The translations under genes and the position numbers were made by a program. Shown here in pieces: positions 25,690 through 40,094 of a DNA stretch of 64,000 nucleotides. Every line of letters begins with the position of its first letter. Position 1 is the stretch's first letter. The notes under the pieces are model-generated. The model was given only the letters and a program-made list of their open reading frames with translations, was not told the DNA's origin and made no database searches. This stretch comes from Vigna angularis (taxonomy: Eukaryota > Streptophyta > Magnoliopsida > Fabales > Fabaceae), in NCBI RefSeq assembly GCF_016808095.1, contig NC_068972.1, forward strand, positions 38,967,029 to 39,031,028, in the 5' to 3' direction.

Positions 25690-28152
25690 TGTCAAATCTA
25701 ATTAATGCACTGAAACCCTTCTCTGATTTCATTAAAAACCCACTTCCATAACTCTACAACTCACGCCAAGTGTCACCAGGAAAGAATTGAAGTCAGTAAT
25801 GAGGGTGCAGGTGTCGACAGGAGAGACGCACGTTCGTGTGGACGTGGGGAGAACAAAATGGATTTTTCTGAAAAAACTCTCCCACTCTCCTGCATGCATC
25901 TTCTCCCTTCCAAACTCAGACTCTATTTTTCTCCTCCTTCTCTCTAGAAAGCTGCCATCTTCTCTCTACCATAACTCACCACTCTCTTCTCCGATTCATA
26001 TTCAGAAACCGTAGGAGCATCCTCTGAGTTGAGAACTTCAATCTAAACCGAATAGATCCAAGTTCTGAAACCGGTAAGTCTCTCGACTCTGGACGCTCGT
26101 TTCTGAGTTACATGCAAACCAAGATTCGGCTGCATGCAAGGGTATAAGCTAAATTCTTCTACATTTCTTTTAGTTAGATTTAGTGAAGAACTTAAGAAAA
26201 TCGTTGAGGGTAGAAAGGCATAATTGAACGAGACAAAGTCATACTCTTAGACGTGCACCACTATCCAGGTAAGGGAAACTTATATAATTTAATTTAGATT
26301 TGTATGTTGTTTTGCTGTATGAACGATCGCTGTTGTACTGAATGAATATGATATATGTTGGTTGATATGTATGTGAATGGTCGAGGCGTATGATTGTGAA
26401 TATGAGAAATTATTTTAAAGTATGATTGATTAACACGAATCATATGATATATGTAAATTGATATTTAATATGAAGTTATGAAGTATAAATTGATATGTTG
26501 AAACTGAGTTAGAAATAGATGAAAAATCTGGAATATGACATTCTTACTATGAAAATGTACGCTCGTCATCGAACGGTCCTCTACCGTTCGGTTTCCTAGT
26601 AAATAGTTTAAAAATGGAATTCTTCCATTCGGGAAGGACTCTGGTCGAGAACGAGCGTCCTCTTGTGAGGTACTAGGTTGAGCGTTCGGTTCAGTCTAGT
26701 TGAATCTATATATCTGAAATAAAGCCATAATACATTTATACCTTTATACTTTAAAAACTAGTAATGCTCGGTCTTATACCTAACGTTCGTCATAAGTAGC
26801 GCTCGGTCGTATACCTAGCGTCCGTTCTAATGAGCTCTCGGTCTTACATCTAGCGTTCGTCTTAAGTAGTGTTCGGTCTTATACCGAACGCTCGTCATTA
26901 CATTTGATTACCAAACGTGCGTAAATAGCGTTCGTCCAAATATTTTAGTAAACGAGTATTATCGCGTTCGGTCATTGACTGGCAGTCGATCTCTTTAAAT
27001 GAATTTTTTTTCATTATAGTCAATTACTCGTCTTGTTGTATCTTTATCCATTTGGATTCAGCCTAGAGCCTTTGTATTTAAATTATTCTGAATATTGATT
27101 GTATTGTTCTAGAATCAGTTCATTTAACTGATTTGAATAGTAATGACGTTCGTCAAAGAATCAAGTGTCGATTTATTCTGATTGGCAACGAGTCTTTCTA
27201 GATCTCGTCCTTAACGTTCGTCCTCGTCCTTTAGAGGGCTGAACGTTCGTTATTTTAGGTATTGGAAAATGAAGATAAAAATGCGAATGAAGTACAAGAT
27301 TTTAAAGGATGAACATGATATGGAATTATTATACGATTATGGATTTTGTACGAGCGTTCCAGGGAGGAACAACTCATATATATTGAATATTGGATTTGGT
27401 AAAGTATGAATGTGGTTATGCTAATGCTGGCAGTCCATCCTGATGTTCCGTGAGTACTCATCCTCACGTAGAGGGGGTAGGTCATGTGTGGGAACGACAG
27501 GAGGTCTTAGTCCTTAGGGGTACTTTGGATAAGACTAACCTCGAGTGGCAGCTGTTGAGTGTATCCCAGTTACTACATCACTCAGGTGCAAGGACGCCTG
27601 TAGCTACACAGATTCATACACTCCGGACGGTCCGTCTAGTAATAGATTTCGTATGATGTTATATATTGAACTATGTGTTGGTGTGTATTGTAAATGCTTA
27701 TTTTATATTTTGATGTATGAATTAAATTACATAAGCTTACCCTTCGTTTTTCCTTGTGTTGTCTCTCGTCCTTGTGCATCCGTCTTGTCTTTGCAATGAT
27801 CATCCGTGTGGATGTGAGCAGATGGTAGTACGTTACTTGAAGAAATGCTGGAAGAAGAAAATTTGGAAGATGCGAATCTGGTAGAAGTGGAAGTCAAAGC
27901 CGAGCCCTAGAATGCTCGTTAAACTTTTAGTTGTTAGTCGTTTAGTTTTGATATTTGAACGTTCGGTTAATGTTTTGTAAAACCGTTCGTTCTTAACTCT
28001 TATTTTTGTAGTACGGTAGTTGAATTCTGTACTTAAATCCTTTTGACTTTTGGAATTCTGATCTTAGTGTAAAGACTGAAATGTTTATTGTTAAATGTAA
28101 TTAATTCTAATTTATCTAATTTATAGTTATTACTGTATTTTGGGATGTTACA
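25690..28152 (+). mobile_element. Second chromovirus LTR, plus orientation (solo or truncated)
   Basis: The segment begins TGTCAAATC and ends GGGATGTTACA. Over much of its length it is the reverse-oriented counterpart of the LTR at 19273-21705; the block 27470-27620 in particular matches the complement of about 19830-19970. No pol lies in plus orientation on either side, and neither a primer site after 28152 nor a purine tract before 25690 is evident. The 5 bp flanks (CTAGC and CCTTT) do not match. It is a solo LTR that lost its target duplication, or a rearranged end. The left border is the less certain one. Frames within it (25787-26014, 27450-27799) are LTR sequence. Confidence 0.75.
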
Positions 28153-29000
<848 letters not shown>

Positions 29001-29690
29001 AAGTCACTTTAACCATTTGCTATACAATATCTTGGTTTGAGAATTTGTAACACAATCTTCAAATGTTTCTCATTCATTCTCTTTGACTTTTAAAATAAAT
29101 GAAAATATCAATTATGAGCTACAACAAATTTGTGAAAAAAATTCTTAAAAGTACGATTTATATAACTTATAGAAAAAAAAGAGAACATTATCATAAATAT
29201 TCATAACGACCATATCTGATCTAAATATTATTCTTTGAATATGTTTAGTTTTGACACAAATATAAGAATAATCAAATTTAAAATATACCATCAAACATTA
29301 TCAAAGTGTTTTATCAAAATAATATTATTTTATAATATGATTTTAATATTATGTTTAATGATTTTGACTTTTGTTTACGTGTTTGATTGTAAGGAAGGTA
29401 AATATAAACAAGACTTATTAAATATGTTCTAAATTTATAAAAAAGAACAAAAAATAAAGAGTATACATTATTTATACTAAAACAAACTAGTACTAAAAAA
29501 TTCGATATACTACAACTTATTGGCTGCCATTATTGTTATGTAATTACTATTATTTTTTTTGAAAAATATAGAAAAACACACTGTCTCTTCTTCATTAATT
29601 ATAATAATATAATTATTTTTAAAATAATAAAATAAAATTAGAAATATTTAAGAGATATAAGTTTTAACATAATGTCTTATGCATAAAGTC
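29001..29690. other. AT-rich intergenic DNA upstream of the bHLH gene
   Basis: No gene supported; a short frame at 29235-29432 lacks any recognisable feature. The proximal promoter of the bHLH gene probably begins within the end of this stretch. Confidence 0.5.
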
Positions 29691-29691
29691 G

Positions 29692-29703
29692 AATAAATAA
29701 ATA
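29692..29703 (+). promoter_or_regulatory. Candidate TATA box of the bHLH gene
   Basis: AATAAATAAATAG lies about 520 bp upstream of the start codon and ahead of a pyrimidine-rich leader (29760-30050). The spacing fits a long 5' UTR, but the transcription start is not known. Confidence 0.3.
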
Positions 29704-29889
29704 GAGGAAGGACAGGGATTGATGGTTTTTGTACTTTCCATTGGGCAAACATAATACCAAGATAAATATGTTGCCTCCCTTACTCTCTTTCTCTTTCTTC
29801 ATTCATTAGATCTTCCTTGTTTTCACTTCTTTCTAAAGCAAATCTGAAACCTGCTCTTAACACTTTTGTTTATCCCTATCTCCATAGCC

Positions 29890-29891
<2 letters not shown>

Positions 29892-29934
<43 letters not shown>
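29892..29934 (+). repeat. (CT)n microsatellite in the 5' leader
   Basis: About 21 CT units in the pyrimidine-rich leader upstream of the bHLH start codon. CT-rich tracts are common in plant 5' UTRs and can affect expression; any effect here is inference. Confidence 0.95.
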
Positions 29935-29937
<3 letters not shown>

Positions 29938-30211
29938 CCGGTCCCTTTCACTGGATCTCTCTCCCTCGAACTGTGTGCAAACTCATCTCTTTCCTTCCTT
30001 CACCTACAAGATCTTATCTCACTACAGCTTAGTCCCTAAGCTGAAAAACACACCAAAAAAACACAAGAAAAAAAATTCTCAGAATTTTCCCCCCTAGATA
30101 AAAAGGAACCAGTCTTTTCAACAATGATTCCCCAGCTTCTCATTTCACTGTGACTTTACCTTTTCTTTTTAATCTTTTTACAGTGACTTATTATTATATA
30201 ATTGTTCAACA

Positions 30212-32463
30212 ATGGATTCCCATACCCATCATCATCAGGATTACCAGCTTCATCTCCATCAGAACCAACCCTCTTCTGGGTTGCTTCGTTTTCGCTCTGC
30301 ACCCAGTTCGCTCTTTTCAAATCTCACACCTTTTGTCAGCTACGGTGCTGACACTGCTGCTTCAAGTAGCTTCCGGGAGTTGGAAGAAAACAGCAACCAA
30401 AAGTGTTGTTCTAAGGATTTCAGTTTGATGAATTCGCATAAGGGTTATGGTGGAGGGTTGCCACCTCACTATCCAAGACATGGTTCTTCATCTGCTACTT
30501 CGAGTTCTTCTATGGAAGGGCCTTATGGGTTGGTTGGTTCAATGGGAATGGATCATGAAGCTCCAAATAAGGGCTTCGGGTCAAGTCTTCTCAGGCAGAG
30601 TAGCTCTCCTGCTGGCCTTTTCTCCAACAACAATGTTTCATTCCAAAATGGTATTGTTTTTCTTTGATTTTCGATGTTCTGTTGGCCTTGGTTGTGAATA
30701 GAACAGATAGTTTATAACATGATTATTAGTTGCTGGCTGTGTTGTACTTGATAGATACGACAATTACACTTGCAAGCCTAGAGATTTTAGTGTATGAGAA
30801 TAGAAAAGATAGATTCTTTTTTGACATTTTATATGTTTTCTTTTGTTGGCCACTCTTTTGGAAATTTTGAGCTCCTTTACTTCTTCTGTTTTCACTTCCT
30901 GTTTTGAGCCCCTCTTTACATTATTTTCGATCTGTTTTGAAATATTTGTAAAGAAAAAGGAGAAAATGGAAACAGGTAATGAAAACTGGAGTAGACTGGT
31001 TAATCTTTATATTCATGTTTCTGGAAAAATAATTCATTTCTAATTCTTTCACTACAGTGTTTATAATCTGAATCTATGCTATCTTGAAGAAGAATAATGA
31101 AATTCCATTACAACACTCTGAATGGGATAGATATTCTGGTGTATAAAAATAGAAAGTAATGATTCCTGGAAATACATTTTATGCAGTTCTTGTTTGTTTA
31201 AGATCTGATGATCCACATACATTGTCTATATCTGAGTCGGAAATGCAGTTCCTAGTATTCAAACTCTTCCCAGATTGAAATTTTCCCGTGTTCGACATTT
31301 AATCAACTCTCTTATACTTCAAGCTTATCACTTAGTGTAGTTAGAGACACAAGATTGGAAACTTAAGCATGTACTGATGTAGTAATATCAATCTGAGGAA
31401 CTAGATTCTACATCGATTTGACAGCACATGATATATTATAACCGACCCTGGTTCTTATTTTGTGAAGACAAATTTCTTTTAGAGGGGTACAATTCTATTC
31501 ATTCCTAATGGCTAATGAGAAGTTATAAATTTGCAAACGGCAGGCTTTGTCACCATGAAAGGGGTTGGAAACTATGGTGGGGTGAATGACAATAATGGTG
31601 AACTCAGTCCATGTATTAGCAGGTTGAAGAATCAGATTAACTTCTCACCAAGAAATTCTTCTTCCCTGGGAATGTTGTCTCAGATCTCTGAAATAGGGAG
31701 TGAAGACATTGAGACAACTAGTCCTGATGATAATACCACTCATGGAGGTAATGATACTCAACATTTTGGCCCTGGATTCCCTTATGGTTCTTGGAATGAG
31801 ACTCTACAACTGTCAGAAAATCTCAGTGGCTTGAAAAGAGGGAGAAGTGACAGTGAAAAGATCTTTTCTGATGTTCAGGTGCATATAGGATACTTAATTG
31901 CTATATTTTCTTGTTGCATGTCTTGCATTTTAGTTTCTTATTTTTAATACAAAAAATTGTTGTGCTCAGAATGGAGAACCTGGAAACCAAGTTAATATAT
32001 TATCACATCACTTGAGTTTACCGAAAACTTCAGCAGAGATGATTACAATGGAGAAGTTGCTTCAGTTTCCTGATTCTGTTCCTTGTAAAATCAGAGCAAA
32101 GCGAGGGTGTGCTACTCATCCTCGTAGCATTGCTGAAAGGGTAGGATTTTTTCTTCAGAATTGAATTTAATTAGAATGCACAGACAATGTTGAAGCTTTT
32201 TATACTGTCTTCTATATACGAGGGTAACAATATTTATTCTGGTAATAATTATTCATAAAATTGATGATTTCTGATTAATAGAGACCTTATTGTTGGAAGT
32301 CTTGCGTTAGAAGTTGTACATCAATTAAAAATAAGATGATTTCTATGTAAGTGAGCGTAAATCTACTTTAGAAATTGGTTACGGGAAGTTGAGTTATATT
32401 TAAAATTTACTTTTTAACATTTATACATGAAATAATTTGAAAAAAAAAGGTGATGACTTGTTT

Positions 32464-32502
<39 letters not shown>

Positions 32503-32845
32503 TTACAAGAGCTTGTTCCAAACATGGATAAGGTAAGATCATAAGCACATTTAACTTTGGAATGTGTCGATTGTATGTTACATTATAGTTGTGGTTGAAA
32601 AATTAACACTCTTCTTCATTCTCTTGCAGCAAACCAACACAGCAGACATGTTGGACTTAGCTGTTGAATACATTAAAGATCTTCAGAAACAATTCAAGGT
32701 ATATACAAAAACATACATTTACAAATACAAAAGCAATAAATCTTGTTACTATTATGCATACACTCATTTTTCATACAACATGCAGACTCTTGGTGATAAA
32801 AGGTCAAACTGCAAGTGTTCAAACATGCAAAAGGCAGATTCATAA
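30212..32845 (+). CDS. bHLH transcription factor, bHLH122/128/130 (FBH) type
   Basis: Spliced CDS of six exons: 30212-30650, 31544-31878, 31970-32140, 32467-32532, 32630-32698 and 32786-32845. Junctions are GT-AG and the total is 1140 nt (379 aa). The N-terminal 300 residues are low-complexity, His/Gln- then Ser/Gly-rich, with family-type blocks such as SGLLRFRSAPSS (about 22-33) and ISEIGSEDIE. The bHLH domain lies at about 302-361: a basic region THPRSIAERVRR, helix 1 TRISERMRKLQELVP, a loop NMDKQTNTADM, and helix 2 LDLAVEYIKDLQKQFK. His, Glu and Arg in the basic region predict binding to an E-box. The domain is cut by introns at the positions usual for this subgroup. The Arabidopsis relatives act in flowering-time and ABA/stress responses; the role here is not shown. 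Intron 3 carries a solo TRIM LTR. Confidence 0.93.
32291..32419 (+). mobile_element. Diverged solo TRIM LTR in bHLH intron 3
   Basis: It starts TGTTGGAAGTC and ends TTTTTAACA, the same ends and inner word order as the TRIM LTRs at 24.3-24.9 kb. The 5 bp flanks CTTAT (left) and TTTAT (right) differ by one base, consistent with an old target duplication. No primer site or internal region follows, so it looks like a solo LTR left by recombination. Confidence 0.7.
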
Positions 32846-34640
32846 AGCGTGCAAAGATGGCTTGGATTATTGGTGCTTTTAACTTCAATGCTGAACAAAC
32901 AGAAAGAAAGATGCTAATATATAGAATGATGGTATTACCAAAAATAGAAAAAAAAAATAGAGTAGAAATAAGAGGAGAAAGATGTGTTATTTGAATTGAT
33001 AGAAATAGAAGATAAAGGAGGGAGAGAAAATTCTCTTGACATATATCACGAGTGATGAAAAGGATGGAATATAAAAAAGTAGAGTAACTTGTCTTTACAT
33101 GTTTCATGAATGATATAAAAATGGAAATCAATCTATAAATGATTGTGTAAAGAAACTTTTTATAACAATAATAAAAATTTAAGCTTTATAATACAATCTT
33201 TTTCATAATTGTGCATTATAGTATAAAATACTTAAAATGAAAATCTTTTTCCAAGTTAACCGTGACCATCTTTTTCTTTCGTGATTTTTTTCTTTCTAGT
33301 TTTTTTCAGCACAGTCTACTTCCCCTTCTAACCATACCATATGAATAAGATATGTTAGACCAAATCAAAGCATAAAGCTTTTCAGCAGAATATCTAAGTT
33401 CTTTAAGAAAAAGGATGTTTGAAATGCGGGGTCAATAAATGATTTAGCATATTTATGATTCTAATAAATGTTTTCCTTGTAAAGTAAATGTACTTGTTTC
33501 ATCGGTTTTTCTAGAAATGTGAAAGTGTTACTAAATCTATTTGTTGGGATTTCCATCATTGAATAGTCATGGCATGTACTTAGAACATTTCAATTGTTTT
33601 GCCCTTAATAGAAGAGTTGCAGAAAGTGTCACTGATTATTGATGCTGACCCAGAGAGAAAAGATTGACGCACGCCTTCGTTTATGACCAACTGCAACTAC
33701 CTGTACACTCTGTCTTCAATTTTCTCCGTATATGGTCGTGTTTGGCTGTCTGTCTTTTTTCCCATAAAATATCCAAGACACAATTTGGACCTACAGACAA
33801 AATTAGCAGTCTCTTGTCGTTTATAATATGAAAAAAAAAAAAAGAAATGGAATTGAAATTATTTAATTGGAGAGATAGTGTGAAGGAATAATATTTTCTT
33901 TTGATTGATACCAATTATAGATAAATGAAAAAGAAAAATCATAGTGGTGAATATTACTACGTATTGAGATTGTTCTACATGTTTCAGAATGAAAAACAGG
34001 GAAGAGTCCATGAATAAGATTACAAAATACAAAAAAAATTGCAAACCTAATCAATCTCTTCCTCTTAAATTGATTGCAAAAGTGTTTATGGGACACTCAT
34101 TTTTCTGTCTTCCATTTTTTTTTTATAAAAATGATGATTTATTTTTTATTCCTTCCCTTGTAAATACTTTTAATAGATGATAATTTTTTTTTTCATTTTG
34201 ATAAAGATTATTTCCGTTTATTGGTGATATTGTTGTTCTAGTATTTTTTGTAGGTCTAGTAGTTGTAATAGGTGGTGGGAGTTGGAAAGTGGTGTTGGGG
34301 TTTGAAAATTATGGTCCACCTAGGATGTAGTATTGATGTGCTGAAGAGTGATTAATGTAGGTAGGTGGGAGTGAGTTTTGCTCTAGGTCATTAATTGGAT
34401 AGTATGTAGGTTAAATGAGTTAAATTATAATTGAATTGCCAAATTTAAGTCATTGCATTACACTTTTAAGTAAGAAAACTACATCCTAATATTCACTTAT
34501 AAAGTGTTTGATGTAAAAATTAAAGTTACAAATTTGATTTTAGGTAGCATAATTGTTGGAAAGATATTATTTTATTAGTGCAAAAATAAATTTTACGTCA
34601 TCATATATGTTTTATTTTAAAAATAAATCCGACCACGATA

Positions 34641-35340
34641 ACTTTTTTAAAATATTTGAATAATTATAGACAAGGATAATTGAAGTCTATATTTAATTAT
34701 TTAAAGAATCAAAATTTATAATGACATAACATATAAAAAGATCACCCTGACTTCGATTTAACTTACAACAACAGCCTTAGCATAAGTTAATATTTGAATT
34801 TTTACCATCCGCAAAAGGTTTTGAAAATAATCAGAATCTAAATTTGAAAATAATCTATGTTAAAGCCCTTCATTACATTAGTGTTACATATCAATAGTTT
34901 CTATGGGTCAATAATTTAAATTTTTTTAAATTATAATATTTTTTAAAATATTTACATAATTATAAACAATAATTTAAGAATAATTGAAATTTATATTTGA
35001 TTATTTAAAGAATTAAAACTTATAATGTCATAGTGACATATAGGCTTTGATATTGAAACCAATAATTATGCAATATTTTTAAAAAGATCATCATATTTTA
35101 AAAAGCTTTACCCTTTGGTTCTAAGTTAAATATAGATTTCGGTTTGGTTCTAAGTTAAATATAGATTTCGGTTTAATCTACAACAGAAGCCTATACCTAT
35201 TAGCATAATGTTAATATTTGAATTTTTACCATTCGTGAAAGATTTTTAAGATAATCAGAATCTAAATTTGAAAATAATCTATGCTAAAGTTGTTTACTAT
35301 ATTAGTATTACATATCAATGGTTTCTATGGGTCAAGTCAT
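34641..35340. repeat. Diverged direct duplication of a ~300 bp unit
   Basis: Unit A (34641-34921) and unit B (34938-35340) share the same series of words, including TTTTTTAAAATATTT, GAATTTTTACCAT, ATAATCAGAATCTAAATTTG and TTTCTATGGGTCAA. Unit B has an extra 29 bp tandem copy (starts 35117 and 35146) built on GGTTCTAAGTTAAATATAG. Confidence 0.85.
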
Positions 35341-37237
35341 AATAAAATTGTGTTGTGTGTTCTGCTATTAAATATAAAATGTTATATATTAATTGTAATT
35401 ATTAACTAGTGACAAAACCCTCCATTCTAAAATAAGTTTAATTAGTGTTTACAATGAGTTTTGGAAGAAGAGACATGAAAACAATCAATAGATAGATGTC
35501 AAACTTGTGTTGTGATGAAAACAAGGTAGGAATGAGTATCATAATCTTATTCTCATCTCCCTTACAAAACTTCATTCTCATACTAAATAAATATACATTT
35601 TTTTTCTAATCCTTATCACCGTCGAGTATCTAATATACTTATGTATTGACTTTCTGGCTATTCAAATATCAATTAAATAATTTTATAAAAAATAAAAACA
35701 CAAAAAATGAAACATAATATTAAATATTCAATACCAAAAAGTGTAAATTCTCTTTTCTTCAATGTCAAATATTAAAACAAGAAACCCCTCGCGAAAAGAC
35801 GTTAGCATCAACCCATAATAGTTACAAAACATTTAGTTTCTTAATATCAATTTTGATAAAATCATAGAATGAAAGGAGTAGAAGTTAAATTATGAGCGTG
35901 ATGGTAACAAATTTATTAAGTTTAAATTTCAATTTGAAATTTAGTGCATTTTGTTTTTCTTAATTTCACTTTTGTGACAAATGATAAATCACAACATCAT
36001 GTTTATATTGACCAAACAAGTTGGAGATGTGAATTGTTTAAAATAAACTAACATAATGTGATTTACTTTAGAAAGTAATTTTCTGGTCCAACTAAGAGCT
36101 AACAGGTTCATTATCACTAGTTTACTAATTTCTGGTTACTTTTTAATTACTTGGTATATCAATGCATTTCTTCTTCAAAACTACTCAATATTCTGCAATC
36201 TGTTCAAATATAGAAGATGTGTAATTTGTTAGAATATTTTTATTCTTTTTACAAAAATGAAATGAAAATATGCTTATCAATATGAAACATTCCAAAGGAA
36301 ACGAGCAATGGTCTTTGTTCTGAATAAGGGGACAAAGTCAACAACAATTTTCTCTGTTCATAACTCTCTCTTCAATAATTTGTTCCTGTGAAATCATTTA
36401 GTATAATTTGCAGGAGTTTCATCTTTTTTCTTTTTTGTGTTTTGACGTTACTTATATGTAGGAAGATGAAAAGTATATTTCGAAATATATTGTTTTTCAG
36501 CGAAAAATATGTTTTTAGAATTATTTTTAAGAGCTGAGTTCAGAAATCTATTTTCTGGACAATAACTTACCCCGTAAGCTCCTTTCCACATAACGATTTT
36601 TCTCTTCTGAAAAATATTTACGGACAAGTTAATAGTCAAAATATCAAATCTCTTTAAAGATAAACTATTAATTCTAAAATTTAAAAACGAAATTTAATGA
36701 CAATCAGAAGGAAAAAGATATAACACAACCCTCGATCAAAAATCAATATCAACATCATCAATTATTTTGTTATTAAGGTGGAAAAAAAATGAACAAAGAG
36801 AGCAAGAACAACAAATTGCGATGTCGTGAGTTACTGTGTATGGTGAGACAGTATAGAGATGAGAGAGAAACAAATAGGATAAGTGAGGAAGGTAGATTAA
36901 GGTTAGGCGAGTGTTTGTGATTTTTCAGTTGGGGCTACCATAGGATAACAAAGAAAATGTTGGAGTGAGAGAGATGAAAGAATAAGGGTTGAGATGAATG
37001 AGGGATGTGAGTAAGGGTTTCAGGGGTTTTTTGTTTTTTGTTTTTAGTTTTGAGAATAAAAATTATTCAAATACCCTTGACCTTAAAACTTAGAATCCAT
37101 AATATATGAGGATATTTTTGTCTACTAAAATCCGGTACACATTACTAAAATGTACTAACTGAAAAGAGAGTATATCCAAGTTAACAAACCCCATATATAT
37201 ATATATATATATATATAAATTTATTGTAAGTACTTTT

Positions 37238-37570
37238 TTATTTATTTTATAGGTAAAAAATGGTTAAATTTTGAAAAAAAGGTAAACCTGATAAAATAAT
37301 TATTTTAATTTAAAAATAATTTTATTTAAAGAATAAATTTAGAAAAGAAATGTGAAAAAAAAGAATCTCCTTTATATATATATATTATTAATATTATTAT
37401 AATTATGAAATTAAATATAAATAATTTTTATAACTTTGTCGAAAATTATTTTTACATATTTTATAAGTAAAAAAGGTTAAATTTAAAAAAATAGTAAAAT
37501 TGATAAAATAATTATTTTAATTTAGAAATACTTTAATTTAAAGGGTATATTTGGAAAAAAATACACCTGG
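37238..37570. repeat. Diverged direct duplication
   Basis: Segments 37238-37370 and 37450-37570 share TTTTATA(G)GTAAAAAA(T)GGTTAAATTT and GATAAAATAATTATTTTAATTTA in the same order, about 210 bp apart. Confidence 0.75.
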
Positions 37571-38524
37571 TCATATAGATGAGGATGACACTACACAAAT
37601 ATAATATAACGATAGTTATAAAAAATAGAGCATTAGAATATATAGATGTTTTAAAATAATGAGATTGAGTAATGTTAAAATAATTCAATAATATAAATAG
37701 AATTTAATAAACATGTTTCATTATCTAAAACACTCACCATCTATTTATAACTCTTTTTCTAAGTTTCCTTTCCTTTCTCTCTAAGATTTCTAGCTTTTGA
37801 GATATTTGTTTGACAATCAGGAGATAATGGAAGCTAATTAATTGTTTCTAAAGTTATAGTGAAATGGAATATGTTTGGTATGTTTAGAATCAAATGCAAT
37901 TGGTATTTGGTGGTGTTAAATGTTTATTATAATGAATTTGAGTATGTGATGGTATAAATGAGTTTGTTGTGTGCTGAATTGTATGTATTGATGATTGGTG
38001 GTATGTGCTGAGAAACAATTTGAGATGTGTATGGTTTGATAGTTGGTTGATATGGAGTTTTATCAGTTATATTGATTAGTAAACAGAGGTGGTATTGTGA
38101 AGTGGAAAACATGTTAATTTGTAGGTGTGTTTGGTCTTAAAAAGGGGGTTTTGATAGGCAAAAAGCTGAGACAATGGTTAAATGAAAGAAACTGTGTTTT
38201 TGGGTCCATTTTATGGATAATTGAAACTTGTCAGTAGAAATTGGATGTATAACTTCTTAGCAGTTAGTAGGTTGAGTTTTGTACAATTTTAAGTTCATTT
38301 TAGGGATCTTAACAAGTAAAAAATTAAAGTAGAAGGTTTGAGATGAAAGTAAGGGTTTGGAATGTGTTTTTGGGTCAATTGTAACTTGTCTACTACATCG
38401 AGAAAATAACAGTTTCTACTATCTTAGATTATTGCATGATTGAGTATAAAACAAACTTGATCATAGATACGAGATTTAGACATACACAAATATAACATCA
38501 TAGTAACATTCATACTATTTTATA

Positions 38525-39926
38525 GGTTTAAACCCTCAGATGGTCCTCATATTTGTATGAGAATCTCAAGTGGGTCCTCATATTTGCAACTGTCTCAATT
38601 GGGTTATAATATTTGTAAAATTGAGCCAATTTTGTCCTATCCGTTAAGTTGTTACAGACGACGTCAAAGTCTCTTGATGTGGTGATACTGATCTGTGTAA
38701 TCTTATTACGTGGAAATAAATTTTAAATTATGACGTGGAATTTGATAACCTTTGTTGCCACATCATCATCCTCTCCACAAAAACCCTAATTTCCTAACAC
38801 TTGCTGTCGTGCCGACACTGTGCTGCCATGATCACCGTCCATGTTGTGCTGCCACAAGGCCACCGCCTAACCCTAATTTGTCCTCCCCATCAACCTTCAT
38901 CAAAAACCCTCCTCTGCGCCATTGTTAAACTTCAACGCATCATCTTCTTCACAACATAAACAACGCATACCTTGCCATCATTGCCTCAAGCAACCGCCGC
39001 CATCAACAACGCAAGACCTCGGTCCACCACCCAATTTTCTCCACCGCATCAGACCATCAGCGGAACGCCAACAACGCCTCCATGGCCGCTGCAATTCGCA
39101 AATCTCCACGAACGTATCCATAATCTCTGCAAGCTAAATCGCAAGCCTCTTCCATGGCATTCTCAAAAAATCCAAAAATCACAAAGGAGGGGAACCTTTC
39201 CACCACAATCTCCTTCGAGTGAATCACCTGCAACAACCACACAACAAAAACCCTAATAGCGACTCTGTAATGTTTGCTCCAACATTCATCTTCTTCATCA
39301 GGAACCTGAAAACACAGAAAACCAAATCAAAATCACGACAAAAATGGCCGCTACGATTCACAAATCTCTATGAGCCTCCTTCATGGCAATAAAAAGAATC
39401 TCAAACTCGTAGAGTAGGGGAACCCTTCTGCCACCATCACCTGACACACAGACCTGCAGAAAATCAAAACAGAGAAACCCCCAAGAACCAACCAAATCGC
39501 AACGTTCCTTCGCACTTCACCATCATCGCAAGAGACTACCGTGAACAGATAGCCACCTTGATGCGAGTTCAGTTTCACCACCAACATCCGTGCATGTAGT
39601 TCTATCGCGAGATCGATTCCACCTTAAAATCGATCTCCTTCACGCCTCCACTACGTGTGACGACACAACCTTTTCCTCCTTGCAAAATGAAAAAGCCTAA
39701 TTTTCCATGTCATAATTTTTTAATTTAAATAAAAATTCCACCTAATTAAACAATGCACATCAGCATAAACACGTCATCACAATTTAACGTCGTCTGTGAG
39801 AACTTAACGGACAGGGCAAAATTGACTCAATTTTACAAATATTATGATCCAATTGAGATGGTTGCAAATATGAGAACCCACTTGAGATTCTCATACAAAT
39901 ATGAGGACCATCTGAGGGTTTAAACC
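38525..39926. mobile_element. Non-autonomous Mutator-like element (MULE), 1402 bp
   Basis: Both ends carry long inverted repeats: left GGTTTAAACCCTCAGATGGT..., and the complement at the right end up to 39926. The similarity runs inward for about 130-150 bp (to the CCGTTAAGTT / GACGACGT words). The element is flanked by a perfect 9 bp direct repeat TATTTTATA at 38516-38524 and 39927-39935, the Mutator-type target duplication. The interior (about 38755-39700) is much richer in GC than the surroundings, with CCGCC/ACCGCC words and short open frames on both strands (38922-39256, 39057-39242). No transposase motif is seen. The interior could be captured host sequence, as in Pack-MULEs, but I do not recognise a parent gene. 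Confidence 0.92.
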
Positions 39927-40094
39927 TATTTTATAATTAAGGTTCTACAAAGCCTTATATAAATATCTTCACTTTTTATAAAAAAAAACCATCAAACTAT
40001 GAGCTATACTAAAAGTTTTACATTATGTACATCCATCAAATCAAGAAAACACACACGACCTTGAATGATATCCATTCCTACTAGATATCCCCAT

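Larger units (their letters stand above)
32846..38515. other. Intergenic AT-rich DNA
   Basis: No gene can be supported across this 5.7 kb. The first 150 bases probably hold the bHLH 3' UTR. Short frames (33681-34180, 36448-36639, 37927-38112) show no domain. The identified content is two local duplications, at 34641-35340 and 37238-37570, and a short TA run at 37193-37217. Confidence 0.5.

Noticed and set aside
38922..39587. Possible small genes inside the Mutator-like element
   Set aside because: Short frames on both strands without a recognised domain or splice logic; treated as element interior.
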